Shown here one piece after another: positions 42,476-53,614 of a stretch of 64,000 bases of DNA. Below the pieces are notes generated by a model. That model was not told the origin of the DNA, searched no databases, and worked only from the letters and a program-made list of their open reading frames with translations. Source of the stretch: Adiantum capillus-veneris (taxonomy: Eukaryota > Streptophyta > Polypodiopsida > Polypodiales > Pteridaceae); contig CM043945.1 in NCBI GenBank assembly GCA_014529385.2, positions 100,244,963-100,308,962 of the forward strand, given 5' to 3'. Every line of letters starts with the position of its first letter. Positions within the stretch are counted from its first letter, which is position 1. Made by a program: the position numbers and the translations under genes.

Positions 42476-45400
42476 GGTTCAAGGGTGAAGAGATGCATAT
42501 AGATCTGAAAGAAGGTGCTAAGCCAGTGCGGCAAAGGCTAAGAAGGATAGGTTAAGAGCAAATGGAAGCCTTGCGGGTAGAGGTGGACAAGTTATTGAAG
42601 GCAGGGTTCATAGTTCCAGTGGAGACCACAGAATGGGTGAGTCCAGTCCAAAGAAGGATGGGAAGTGGAGAATTTGTGTGGATTTTAAACCCTTAAACGC
42701 AGCCACTAAGAAGAACCCGTATCCTCTTCCATTCATCGATCAGATCTTGGATTCAGTGGCAGGTTATGAGAGGTACAGAGTGTGATGGTTTTTCAGGCTA
42801 TTTTCAATTGAAGATTGCTCTTAAAGACCGCACAAAGACAACTTTTATTACGCCATGGGGCTGCTATTGCTACACAGTATTGCCATTTGGGTTGTCAAAT
42901 GGACCTTCCTTTTATCAAGAGAGAGCAAATTGGGTGTTGGAACCATTCATTGGTAGTTGTGTTAAAGCTTTTATGGATGACTTCTGTGTCTATAGCAGTA
43001 GGGCTGATCACCATGAGAAGCTGCAGATGGTATTCGCTCGATATGATGAATGTGGAGGACAACTAAATCCAAAGAAATGTCATCTAGCACAGCCAAGGGT
43101 GAAGTTATTGGGCCATATGGTGTCAGAAAATGGCATTGAGGCTGATCCAGATAAGGTGAAGTCTATTATTCTTCTTCCATCACCTATGAGTACGAAGCAA
43201 TTGGCAACCTTTATACACAAAGTGAAGTACATGGCACGGTTTATTCCATTGTCTTCGCAACTTCTTTATCCATTATAGCAAGTGGCAAAGCATGATCCAT
43301 TGCAATGGGATGACAAGTGTGAAGAAGTGTTTCAAGAGGTGAAAGAGGTGTTAGGGGGGTTGTCAGCCATGCAGGCTCCTGATTGGGAGAAAGTTTTTTA
43401 TGTAAATCCATCAGTAGGGGATGATTCCATTGGAGCCATGCTATTGCAAAAGGGGAAGGGCAGTCATTATATGAGGCCAGTGTATTGTGCAAGCCGAGTG
43501 AAGTTGGTAGCGGAGAGAAAGTTATCGGAAGTAGAGCTAATGATGGCCAGTGTAATATTTGCTTGTAGACGATTTTGTCATTACTTGCTACCACGGCCTT
43601 TTGTTTTCTTGACGAGGTATGCCTTTTTGCCACAGTTAATTGATGGCACTAACATGTCAAATGTGGTGAAGAAATGGGTAATTGAGCTGCAAGAGTTTGA
43701 GTTCTCTTTTCTAGTAGAAGATAGTACAAGGGCTACCCTAGCCGATTTGTTGACCTACAAGGAGAATCCCCTTATTGTTAAGAAAGAGGTGGTGAGAAAT
43801 ATAGTTGAAGAAGTGCCACAGATCAGCAATGCACATGTGTTGTTCTTTGATGGTTCATACAGAAAGAGCCATGATGCAGCTTCAGGGGGTATAGCACTTT
43901 ATGATTCAGAGGGGAAGCTAGTATGCAAGAGAAGGTTCAAATTGGATGCGCATAGTAACAATGAGGCTGAATATGCTACATTGGAAGCCGGATTACACAT
44001 TTGTTTGAAGCATGGGGTTCGAAGGTTGAGCATAAAAGGTGATGCCTTGTTAGTGGTGAAGCAAGTGCTGGGTGTGTGGAAGAGCAAGAACACCTCATTG
44101 AAGGAAATGTGCTTCAGAATTAAAGGCATGTTAAAAAAGTTTGAAGCATGGAGCATCAGACACATTGAACGTGCTTTAAATGGAGAGGCAGATGAAGCAG
44201 CTCAAGGCATGATTGGGGAGCTATTCGTGTTGAGGACCAATTTACCTCTTTATCATGGCCGGGAAAGTTTGGCTTAAGAAGAGGAGTTTTTGCTAACAGG
44301 AATCATTCCAAAGGAGATTCAGAAGTCTAAGAAGTATGGATATGTGCGTAGAGCATACAGGTACAAATTGATTGGTGATGTCTTATACATGAAAGGGGCT
44401 GATCTCGTGTTGAGACGTGTACCTTGGCGGGAGGAACTTTACAGAGTGTTGGAAGAGAATCATGAAGGCGCATGTGGTGGCCATTTTTTTCTAAAGATCA
44501 CCTTGCATAAGATTTTGCAAGAGGGGTATGTATGGCCTAGTTTGCACAAGGATGTTCACCATTGGTGTAGGTCTTGCAATAGATGTCAAGCATTTGGGAA
44601 GAGAGTGTTGAAGCCAGAGCTATGAAAAACCATTATGGCATTTGATGTGTTTGAAAAGTGGGGGATTGATGCAATAGGCCCGTTACCTATCACAAGCAGG
44701 GACAAAAGATATATCTTGATGGCAGTGGACTATCTCTCTAGATGGGCAGAGGCTATAGCATTAAAACAGATCACTGCAAAGGATGTGGCAAAATTTGTGT
44801 ATGATGAAATATGTTGCAAGTTTGGGGTGCCATTAGAGCTACTTTCGGGTAAGGGGCCAGGATTTGGAGCTAAACTGCTAGACTTCTTATGCACAAAGAT
44901 GAAGATTAGGCACCAGCATACCACTCCTTATTACCCGCAGTGAAATGGCTAAAATGAAAGATTCAATGGTGAGTTGGTACAAATTCTTTCTAAAGTGACA
45001 GAGCACCAAGGAAAGAATTGGGATTTGGAATTGCCTAGTGCATTATGGGCTTATCGTACTTCGGTGAAGACAGGTACAGGGTTTACTCCATTTCATTTGG
45101 TGTATGGAAAGGAAGCACTATTGCCTGTGGAGGTAGAGTTGCCTGCGGTCAAGATGTTAGAGAAGTTGCTTGGGTCGCCTAGTGATGCATTCAAAGAGAG
45201 ACTCTTGCGATTACAAGAGGTCCAGTTGGATAGGATGAGCGCATTGGAGCATTATGGGTAGATGCAGGATAAGGCTTTGGCAAAGATAAATGAAAAGGTT
45301 AAAAGTAAGGGTATCAAGAAACATGACTTGGTTTTGCGCTTCAACAGTAAGCTGGACAACACCTTCCAAAAGAAGTTTCAAATTAAGTGGGAAGGCCCTT

Positions 45401-45627
45401 TCAAGGTAGTGGAGTGTTTTCCAAATGGAAGATATCAGCTGGCTAACCTGGATGGGTTTCTACATAAGTCAAGGGTAAATGGATTGCGTCTTAAATTGTA
45501 TCATGCCAGGTTGATGATGGTCGAGCAGGATGAGCTGTATGTGGATCAAGCAGTGTTGGTGAGGGATGAGGAGACCTGTGATGCGGCGAGTCTCATATCT
45601 CTCTTTGCTGCTGCTGATCATGAATGA
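42476..45627 (+). pseudogene. Element III RT, dual RNase H and integrase
   Basis: RT: a short deletion near 42646 and a frameshift near 42775, then the frame 42766-43278 with LPFGLSNGPSFYQE and AFMDDFCVYSS. A TAG at 43279 precedes both RNase H domains in the frame 43282-44277 (CASRVKLVAERKLSEVEL; FFDGSYRKSHDAASGGIALY, NNEAEYATLEAGL). A TAA at 44275 precedes the integrase: zinc module HEGACGGHFF...CRSCNRCQAF, core WGIDAIGPLP. The second catalytic Asp is replaced by Gly (LLSGKGPGF at ~44848; element II has LLSDKGPGF). The third acidic site lies after stops at 44941 and 44953. The C-terminal region has a TAG at 45259 and ends at 45627. Confidence 0.85.
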
Positions 45628-45655
45628 TCTAGCAGGCTAGGGGGTGGGAAAATTA

Positions 45656-46799
45656 TGTCAGGAGTTTTTTGGAGCAAGGGATTGCGCATATGTACATACA
45701 CATGCATGGTGCATCAAATAAAGAATTGCCCATTTTCTAGAGCCAGGTGGTTACGTGGGGCCCACATGTGTACAGGTAGGACAGCATGTTCATAGTTCAT
45801 CGATTTTCACTATTATCAGTACCAGTGTGTTTTTTCTACAATAATAAGGAGTTGGTAGCGTTTACAACTTCTCGAGGAAGCTATCCGCGGGCCGACGACA
45901 TGAGGTCAGCAGGTGCGTCAGATGGCATCTAGTGGCGTCAGGAGGGCGAACGAGGTCAATATTTGTACGCGGATGAGTACAGACACAACATGGGTTTTGC
46001 TTTTGAGAATTATGCAGAAAGGTCATCATGAGGACCTTTATTTTGGGGCCACTTCACGTGGTGGCGAGATACATTATTAGGGAAAACTGAGTGCCAAGTG
46101 TGCGAATGATGGAAAAAGGTGACAACTATGCACTGCGAGGTCAGTTTTTGGCCTGTTTGGGGTCCGTTTGAGGTCATCTAAAAGGCCAAGGGTGCCCAAC
46201 TAATAAAGCTAACTGTGGGAACTGAAAAAACTGAGAGAAGACCAGAAAAAACGTGGAGAAGAGAGGAGGAACAGCCGCAGGTGTGTTTTTGGGGTTTTTG
46301 GAGCCTGTTTTGGCCGTAAACTGCTCATCCGAGGTCGGATTTGAGCACTTTGACATTGTAGACTGGGGTTTTGGGCCGTTCCAGACGCGATGGCGCTGTC
46401 CATTTCGCCAAATTCCTCACTCTTTTCCCGTTGTTTTTTTGTGTAAGTTTCTCCTATGAGCGAAGTTTCTGCTCTAGTTTGTGATTGTATCTGGTATCTT
46501 TTACCCATATTGAGTGAGTTGTTTGCCCCATTGGTGTTGGCCCAAGCTCATTTGTATCTAAACATCAGAAATTCTCCTCTTTTGAGCTGAGTTTTTTGGG
46601 TGTGTGTGTGTGTGTGTGTGTCTGTGTGGAGTGGGCAAGTGGATAGTCTCTCTCCTCTCACTCCAGAGGTGTGTTCCCTGTCTCGGCCAGGTGTGTTGTG
46701 TAAGCCGAGTGGTGCCCCATAGTGTGTGTGTGTGTATCATTCCAAGAGTGTGTGTCGGGTCGTTATAGAGGCGCTGTGTGTGTTTTCATCCCGCTCACA
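45656..46799 (+). repeat. Element III 3' LTR
   Basis: This 1144 bp LTR is preceded by the polypurine tract CTAGGGGGTGGGAAAATTA and followed by the target duplication ACGT. It includes AATAAA at 46202, a possible polyadenylation signal, and (GT)n tracts at 46600-46620 and 46722-46736. Confidence 0.92.
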
Positions 46800-46803
46800 A
46801 CGT

Positions 46804-48128
46804 GTACCTTGGGGGAAGGAGCTTTAGAAAGTGTTGGAAGAGAATCATGAAGGCGCATGTGGCGGCCATTTTTCTCTAAAGATCACCTTGCATAAGATAT
46901 TGCAAGAGGGGTATGTATGTCCTAGTTTGCACAAGGATGGTCACCATTGGTGTAGGTCTTGCAATAGGTGTCAAGCATTTGGGAAGAGAGTGTTGAAGCC
47001 AGAGCTATGAAAAACCATTATGGCGTTTGATGTGTTTGAAAAGTGAGGGATTGATGCAATAGGCCCATTACCTATCACAAGCAGGGGCAAAAGCTATATT
47101 TTGACTGCAGTAGACTATCTCTCTAGATGGGCAGAGGCTATAGCAGTAAAACAAATCACTGCAGAGGATGTGGCAAAATTTGTGTACGATGAAATATGTT
47201 GCAAGTTTGGGGTGCCATTGGAGCTACTTTCAGATAAGGGGCCAGGATTTAGAGCTAAACTGCTAGATTTTTTATGCGCAAAGATGAAGATTAGGCACCA
47301 ACATACCACTCCTTATTATCCACAATGTAATGGCTTAAATGAAAGATTCAATGGTGAGTTGGTACAAATTCTTTCAAAAGTGACAGAGCACCAAGGAAAG
47401 AATTGGGATTTGGAATTGCCTAGTGCATTATGGGCTTACCGTACTTCGGTGAAGACAGACAGAGGGTTTACTCCATTTCACTTGGTATATGAAAAGGAAG
47501 CACTATTGCATGTGGAAGTAGAGTTGCATGCACTCCAGATGTTAGAGAAGTTGCTTGGGCCACCTAGTGATGCGTTCAAAGAGAGGCTCTTACAGCTACA
47601 AGAGGTTGAGCTGGATAGGATGAGCGCATTGGAGCATTATGGGTAGATGCAGGATAGGGCTTTGGCAAAGATAAATGAAAGGTCAAAAGTAAGGGTATCG
47701 AGAAGCATGACTTGGTTTTACGCTACAACAGTAAGCTGGAAAACACCTTCCAAAAGAAGTTTCAAATCAAGTAGGAAAGCCCTTTCAAGGTAGTAGAGTG
47801 TTTTTCGAATGGTACATGTCAGCTGGCTAACTTGGATGGGATTCTACATAAGCTGGACAACACCTTCCAAAAGAAGTTTCAAATCAAGTAGGAAGGCCCT
47901 TTCAAGGTAGTAGAGTGTTTTTCGAATGGTACATGTCAGTTGGCTAACTTGGATGGGATTCTACATAAGTCAAGGGTAAATGGATTGCTTCTTAAATTGT
48001 ATCATGCTAGATTGATGATGGTGGGGCAAGATGAGCTGTCTTTGGAGCAAGCAATGTTGGTGAAGGATGAGGAGACTTGTGACGCTGCGAGTCTCATATC
48101 GCTTTTTACTGCTACTGATCATGAATGA
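46804..48128 (+). pseudogene. Element II integrase (continuation beyond element III)
   Basis: The zinc module (HEGACGGHFS, CRSCNRCQAF) and core follow directly from the RNase H at 37663. Stops lie near 46830, 47008 and 47044. From 47101 a 181-residue frame holds the core with LLSDKGPGFRA (second Asp kept) and NGLNERFNGEL (third acidic residue kept), then WAYRTSVKTDRGFTPFHLVY. A TAG near 47644 and a frameshift follow. The GPF-type module is tandemly duplicated at 47734-47967, and the final frame ends DHE at 48128. Confidence 0.85.
47734..47967. repeat. 2 x 117 bp tandem duplication in the element II integrase tail
   Basis: The unit 47734-47850 is repeated at 47851-47967 with only a few differences. 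The period is 39 codons. Both units carry the same TAG (AAGTAGGAA, where element III has AAGTGGGAA), so the duplication happened after the gene was already dead. Confidence 0.85.
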
Positions 48129-48156
48129 TCTAGCAGGCTAGGGGATGGGAAAATTA

Positions 48157-49237
48157 TGTTAGGATTTTATTTGGAGCAAGGTATTGCGCATATGTACATA
48201 CACATGCATGGTGCATCAAATAAGGAATTGCCCATTTTCCATAGCCAGGTGGTTACGTGGGGCCCACATGTGTACAGGTAGGACAGGGTGTACATAGTGC
48301 ATCCATTTTCACTATTACCAGTACCAGTGTGTTTTTTCTATAATAATGAGGATTTGGTAGCACGTAAAACTTCTCGAGGAACATATCTGCAGGCCGACAA
48401 CATGAGGTAAGCAGATGTGTCATATGGCATCTAGTGGCATCAAGAGGTCGAATGGGGTCAGTAGTGGCACGTGGATGAGTACGGACACAACGTGGGTGTT
48501 TTCTTGCGATAATTATGAAGAAAGGTCATCATGAGGACCATCTTTTGGGTCCAATTCATGTGGTGGCAGGATGCATTATTGAAAAAAAGATGAGTGCCAG
48601 GTGTGCGGATGATGCAAAAAGGTTACAACTATGCACTGCGAGGTCAGTTTTTGGCCTGTTCGGGGTCCGTTTGAGGTCAACTAAAAGGCCAAGTGTGCCT
48701 AGCTAATAAAGCTCTGTGTGGGAACTAAAAAAATAGAGAGAAGACTAGAAAAAAAGTGGAGAGAAGAGGAGGAACAACCGCAACTGTTTTTTTGATCATT
48801 TTGGAGCCTGTTTTGGGCCGTTCCGGACGCGATGGTGCTGTCCATTTTGCCAAATTCCTCACTATTTTTCTGTTGTTTTTACTATGTAAGTTTCTCCTAT
48901 GAGTGAATCTTCTGCTTCAGTTCGTGATTGTATCTGGATTATTTTACCCATATTGTGTGAGCTATTTGCCCCATTGGTGTTGGCCCAAGCTTAATTGTAT
49001 CTAAACATAAAAAATTCTCCTCTTTTGAGCTGAGCTTTTGAGTGTCTGTGTGTGTGTATCTCTCTGTGTGGAGTGGGCAAACGGATAGTCTCTCTTCTCA
49101 CTCCATAAGTGTGTTCCCTGTCTCGGCTAGGTGTGTTGTGTAAGCTGAGTGGTGCCCCATAGTGTGTGTGTATATCCTTCCAAGAGTGTGTGTCGGGTCA
49201 TCATAGAGACGTTCTGTGTGTTTCCATCCCGCTCACA
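48157..49237 (+). repeat. Element II 3' LTR
   Basis: It begins TGTTAGGATTTTATTTGGAG and ends CCCGCTCACA; CCGT follows. Compared with the element III LTRs it lacks the segment between GGAGCCTGTTTTGG and GCCGTTCCGGACG (around 48820), a deletion of ~75 bases. Confidence 0.88.
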
Positions 49238-49263
49238 CCGTGTTAGCTTGTTGCTAACACCTT

Positions 49264-49267
<4 letters not shown>

Positions 49268-49333
<66 letters not shown>
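49268..49333. repeat. (GA)n microsatellite, ~66 bp
   Basis: Uninterrupted GA dinucleotide repeat. Confidence 0.97.
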
Positions 49334-49337
<4 letters not shown>

Positions 49338-49843
49338 GAGATACCTATAGAACATGGAGGGCTACTCTATCAAATAGCCCATGGAGATGGTGTTTGCAAC
49401 CCAATACATTCTAATAGGTAAAAGTTGTCGACCTCCAGCACACGACCCTGCAGCAACTCTCCAACTTTTTGTTACCCATGTTTATGTTGCTGCCATTTGG
49501 CAATGCAAAATCTTCTCATGAGGCCGTCAATATCAGGCCTACACATGATTAATAATCGAGACTAAGACTCTGACCCCCTAGGTGGTTGGCTTCATCTTCT
49601 TCAGGATATCTTTTTTGCCTTCAACTTGGACATCACACTGTTGTCTGCATCTCAATTGACCAGTGTCAATGATGGGATCTTGCTGAGGGCCATTAATTGA
49701 CTCGGTCACTTGGTGGACATGGCCACGTTGGCTGGTTAGAGAGAGAGAGAGAGAGAGGCTATCCTTTCCCTGCCAAAAATTCTTCCTTCACTTCCTCTTT
49801 ATTGCTATTTCCTTCCATGCCAAATCGAATGACTATACCCCAT

Positions 49844-49957
<114 letters not shown>

Positions 49958-51539
49958 TGCCTATCCGTTCTCGTGTAGCACAGATATAGAGGTCCATGAG
50001 GCAGAATGAGGAGGAGGGTGTCAATCTCATCAAGAGTAGCCTCATATCAAAGTCGACCTTTGGTATCTCTAAATGCTCCTGGAGAAAATAGAGAGAATCG
50101 TAGACACAAACCCACTTCCTGTTGCCATGTGGCAGTTTCAAGGGACGCCTCACTCCATTATTATAGTTAGAGCTAGAAGTTGCCAAAAAATCCTTTCAGC
50201 ATAAATGCATCGCACATTAGGTTAGTAATCTGGGTCGAGGCATGATCGACAAGTCAGCAGACTAGGAATCCCAAGCAGTCTAGGAACTTCGAGGAGTGCT
50301 CATATGAACATGGAAGAGAAGGTTTTTCCAGTAAATTTCTCTAAAATTTGTACATTTTCTCACCTTCTACTTTGAATTTTGAAGATAAATCTCAAAATTT
50401 ATAGATGGAAATATACTAAACCTAGGTTTCTTTTGTTTATCAACATGGTTGGGTGAAAGAGAACTTGCATGGGGAGAAGCTATCCTAAGAAAAGTGTTCA
50501 TAACTTTATCCACCTTGCACACTCTTTTATCAAAGCACTCCTTATAATCCCCTACCATTACCACCTCCCTTGACACCTTTGTCACCACCATCTTTCACAG
50601 CACCACCAACTTTTTCCCACCCCCTTGATGGTAGGCTTCATATGATGGTTTGACCCAAACTTTAATATATACCATGATGTGTAGTTCTCAAAAGAATGGA
50701 CTCATTTCAATAATAGAATTATTTTCAAGTTCCCACAATTTTATCTAGAGTAACTTAAAAATGCATGGTATGGTATCGCACATCAACCCATAATAACTGG
50801 AGGTAGAGTGAGAGAGAGGAGAAGAAGAAGAATGAAGAGCTCCCAAACTCTCCTTATTCATGAGATTTGTTTCACTCGCAACAACCTTACCTTTTTAGTG
50901 TAAAGCTCGTGGTTTAACTGTTCGATTGGGGGGCGCCCTAAAATTGGGGAATAGTTTTTCATCACCCTTTTTATGGAAGCAATGGAACTATGACAAATTT
51001 CAACCATGGTGTACATACACCAATGTGTCATATGTGATGCTTAATGCACCCAAATTGCTAGCAAGCTCTATGAGGGGCCTACGTGTAATGAGGTAGGAAT
51101 ATGAGATTTATATCCAACAAGGATCAACGGTGGTAGCAAATTGCAATGAGCTTCCAATATTTGAGGGCAACGATTTCCAAGGAGAGGAATATCAACATGC
51201 CATTGTAATAATTCCAAGTGTTCTAGGCCATCAAAGGAAACACTCTACCGAACCTTGTTAAAAGGGTTTTGTCGGTCAAAAATTTGTGGTTGATTTACCA
51301 TTAAAATAGGTGCAATCTTGAAACAAAATTTTGTTGTTGTGAGCTTCAAGTCACCTAAAAAATTATGTTTGGTTTTTTCTTTCTATATGTGCCTTGCCCT
51401 ATCTCGCTCTTTTTAGGGATTGCTCGAAAAATCTCACTCAAGCTTTGAGATTCCTCCAATTGGTATATGCATTAGATTTTTGACATCAACCTAATCAAAA
51501 CCTTATAGTCCTAACAAAAGTGGTCCTTCTTTGGTGGTC

Positions 51540-51850
51540 ATGTTTGGAATCAGTGTATCTACTTCCATTTCCCACTTGTACACAGTATTAGATTCACAAT
51601 CTTTAAATATTACACTTTGCTTTGGTCCATGTAGAAGGTCTCCTTTTTACTGGCTCTAACGTCCTCTTCAAATTAAACAGTATGGTCATTCACCCTAACC
51701 ATGTACTCCTCATTAGGATCCAAATTATTCGGATCTCCATGAGTATTGGTCTTGTCATATGTTAGTGTATGGATAACCATGTTTATGTCCTAGCAATTGA
51801 ATTAGTGGAAAAGGAAGACATCTATGAAGTCGAATCGTAGTAAGTGTCTA
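51540..51850 (-). pseudogene. C1 gag N-terminal fragment
   Basis: Minus-strand reading of about 51780-51660 gives TYDKTNTHGDPNNLDPNEEY and MVRVNDHTV, a stop, then FEED. Gypsy A and C2 have the same motif with EFEEE, so this is a broken copy of that gag start. Confidence 0.6.
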
Positions 51851-53591
51851 ATACTTCTTCAACTATGGTCTCTAAAGGTCTATCTCCCTTGGTTAAAACT
51901 CTCCTCCCTTGACACTCTACCCTTAATTTCTTAGGTAAAATAATGATTTTCTAGAACATGCCTGATCTAAGATACATAAAGACCAATAATACTCCATGAA
52001 ATTGAATACTTGGCCTTAGAACCAATGCCAATCCATTTTAGTTGGCACAATTCTCCTTTTTTGAACTACCTCTTAGTTTAAGCTTGATCTCGACCAGTCA
52101 TTTGAAATCAAGTAGTCTCCAAGAAAGTCTTTTTAGCTGCAAGTTTGTACAATATTTCCTCGTTAGAACTTTTAGTACCACTTTGCAAATGTAACCAAAG
52201 GAACAATCTGAATGTCCAAATGTTCAATCTGTCAAGTAACAAACAATTTCCAAGTGATTCAAATTTCTCGAGTTGTCTATGTGATGAGTTTTCTACTCGT
52301 GGCAACCAAAAATTTTCAAAAAATGACCTCTTAGGCTAGAAATAAGCGTGATTATTATCTACTAGCACAAAAAAACATCATTTTGCACTTTTGATGATCC
52401 CCACTAGATAAGAATATTTATTATGATCAAAGAAATTTGGATCAATTCTCAATAAATTGGGTCAATTATTGCACAAATTTTCACCTATTCTAGTGATTTG
52501 TAGACTTTGATACAAAATATTTTTCAATCTCAATCAAAACTACTTCAAATCACTTGAAATTTGGTACATACACTCTATTACAATCGTAGATAGAAGTTCC
52601 AAGATTTTTTCCAACTTTTTTGACAAACACTAGTTGTACATACTATATGAGTAGGCCACTTAACAAGTTTCATGAGGTTTAGATCACTTGAAAAGACCAC
52701 TCTTATTTTCGTGCCCAAAAAACGCTTATTATCTTTTGACTCAAAATGAATATTTCTTCCAATGTTTCTTGGCCCACACTAGTTTTACACCTATGAATAG
52801 GTCAGTTGACAAGTTTCATGGTATTTGGATCACTTGGAAAAGTCACTCTTATTATCTTACCAAAAAAATGAAGATTGTTTTCAAAGTTTCTTGACCAACA
52901 CTAGCTGTACTCCCTTTTTGTAACTATTGTTATATTTCAAAGAAATGTGGTGCCATCGACATTGAATAGCTCCAAATGACACCAAATGTGAAACATAAGA
53001 TCAATACACAATGGTTTCACATGTGGTATGCTCAATTGATGAAATTTTTGTAATTTTGAAGACCAAAGAAATAATTGTGGTTATTATCTCCATGCCTAGA
53101 TTTGTAAGATCTCCAACTTTAGATAGTTTCCACAACTATTACAAGGTATTAATTTAAAGTCTATCAACAAGTTTAACCAACTTTGGATTTTGATGTACTT
53201 ATTTTCACTTACAAGCTTATCAGAGATGGAAGTAGATCTGGCATCTCCAAATCAAATGAGAACAAAACTTCTTATACTCACCTTGGCAACAAAACGCTCA
53301 GTTGACCCAAACCTAAATTTTAGCCTTGTTTTTTTTAAAAACAAGTGCTCCGCAATTGTTAACTTTCAAATTATGACATAGTACAACTCATCAACCACTC
53401 AAAAACAACCTAATCTATGCCTAAAAGGTCCTTGGCACGTACTACTACTTTCAAGATACCTCTACATAGTTGAAGATGACACTCCTCAACCATCTGGTTT
53501 CTAAGAGATGGTGCTTTTATCTAGGTAAACCTAGAGGATGTAATGGACAAAGATATCCAAGCATGATGTTTTCTCTAGTTTAGGACACCTC
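51850..53591 (-). other. C1 leader
   Basis: AT-rich untranslated leader with recurring CTTATTATCTTTTGAC / GTGATTATTATCT motifs and repeated blocks such as CACTAGTTGTACA...AAGTTTCATG...GGATCACTTG at 52630-52690, 52787-52835 and later. These are decayed tandem repeats like those in the Gypsy A leader. Confidence 0.5.
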
Positions 53592-53614
53592 ATCCCCAGC
53601 AATGGTGCCAAATT
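53592..53614 (-). other. C1 primer-binding-like site
   Basis: The minus strand reads TTTGGCACCATTGCTGGGGA. It stands at the same place as the sites in Gypsy A and C2, just after an LTR-like boundary ending in CA. Confidence 0.5.

Larger units (their letters stand above)
37668..46799 (+). mobile_element. Element III: family B Gypsy element with a rearranged tandem (three-LTR) structure
   Basis: It is inserted into element II pol with a 4 bp target duplication, ACGT (37664-37667 and 46800-46803): the split reads GAGACGT on the left and ACGTGTACC on the right, where element III itself has GAGACGTGTACC. Its parts are a truncated LTR (37668-38411), an integrase tail (38412-38868), a complete LTR (38896-40039), leader, gag, pol and a final LTR (45656-46799). 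The 484 bp at 38412-38895 match 45172-45655 almost perfectly. This is best explained as LTR-int-LTR-int-LTR made by unequal recombination, followed by a deletion in the first unit. Confidence 0.85.
23732..49237 (+). mobile_element. Element II: family B Gypsy retrotransposon, expanded to 25.5 kb by nested insertions
   Basis: The 5' LTR (23732-24803) and 3' LTR (48157-49237) belong to the same variant and are flanked by CCGT at 23728-23731 and 49238-49241, a 4 bp target duplication. The internal region runs PBS, leader, gag, protease, RT, RNase H, a second RNase H and integrase. It is split by a CACTA transposon in the leader (24928-32601) and by element III in pol (37668-46799). Without these two insertions the element would be about 8.7 kb. 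RT with FMDD plus two RNase H domains suggests the plant Tat/Athila branch; that placement is an inference. Confidence 0.85.

Noticed and set aside
46209-46508. 60-99 codon frames on the strand opposite the family B LTRs, recurring in each LTR
   Set aside because: They recur because the LTRs are copies of each other; no promoter context or domain supports an antisense gene.
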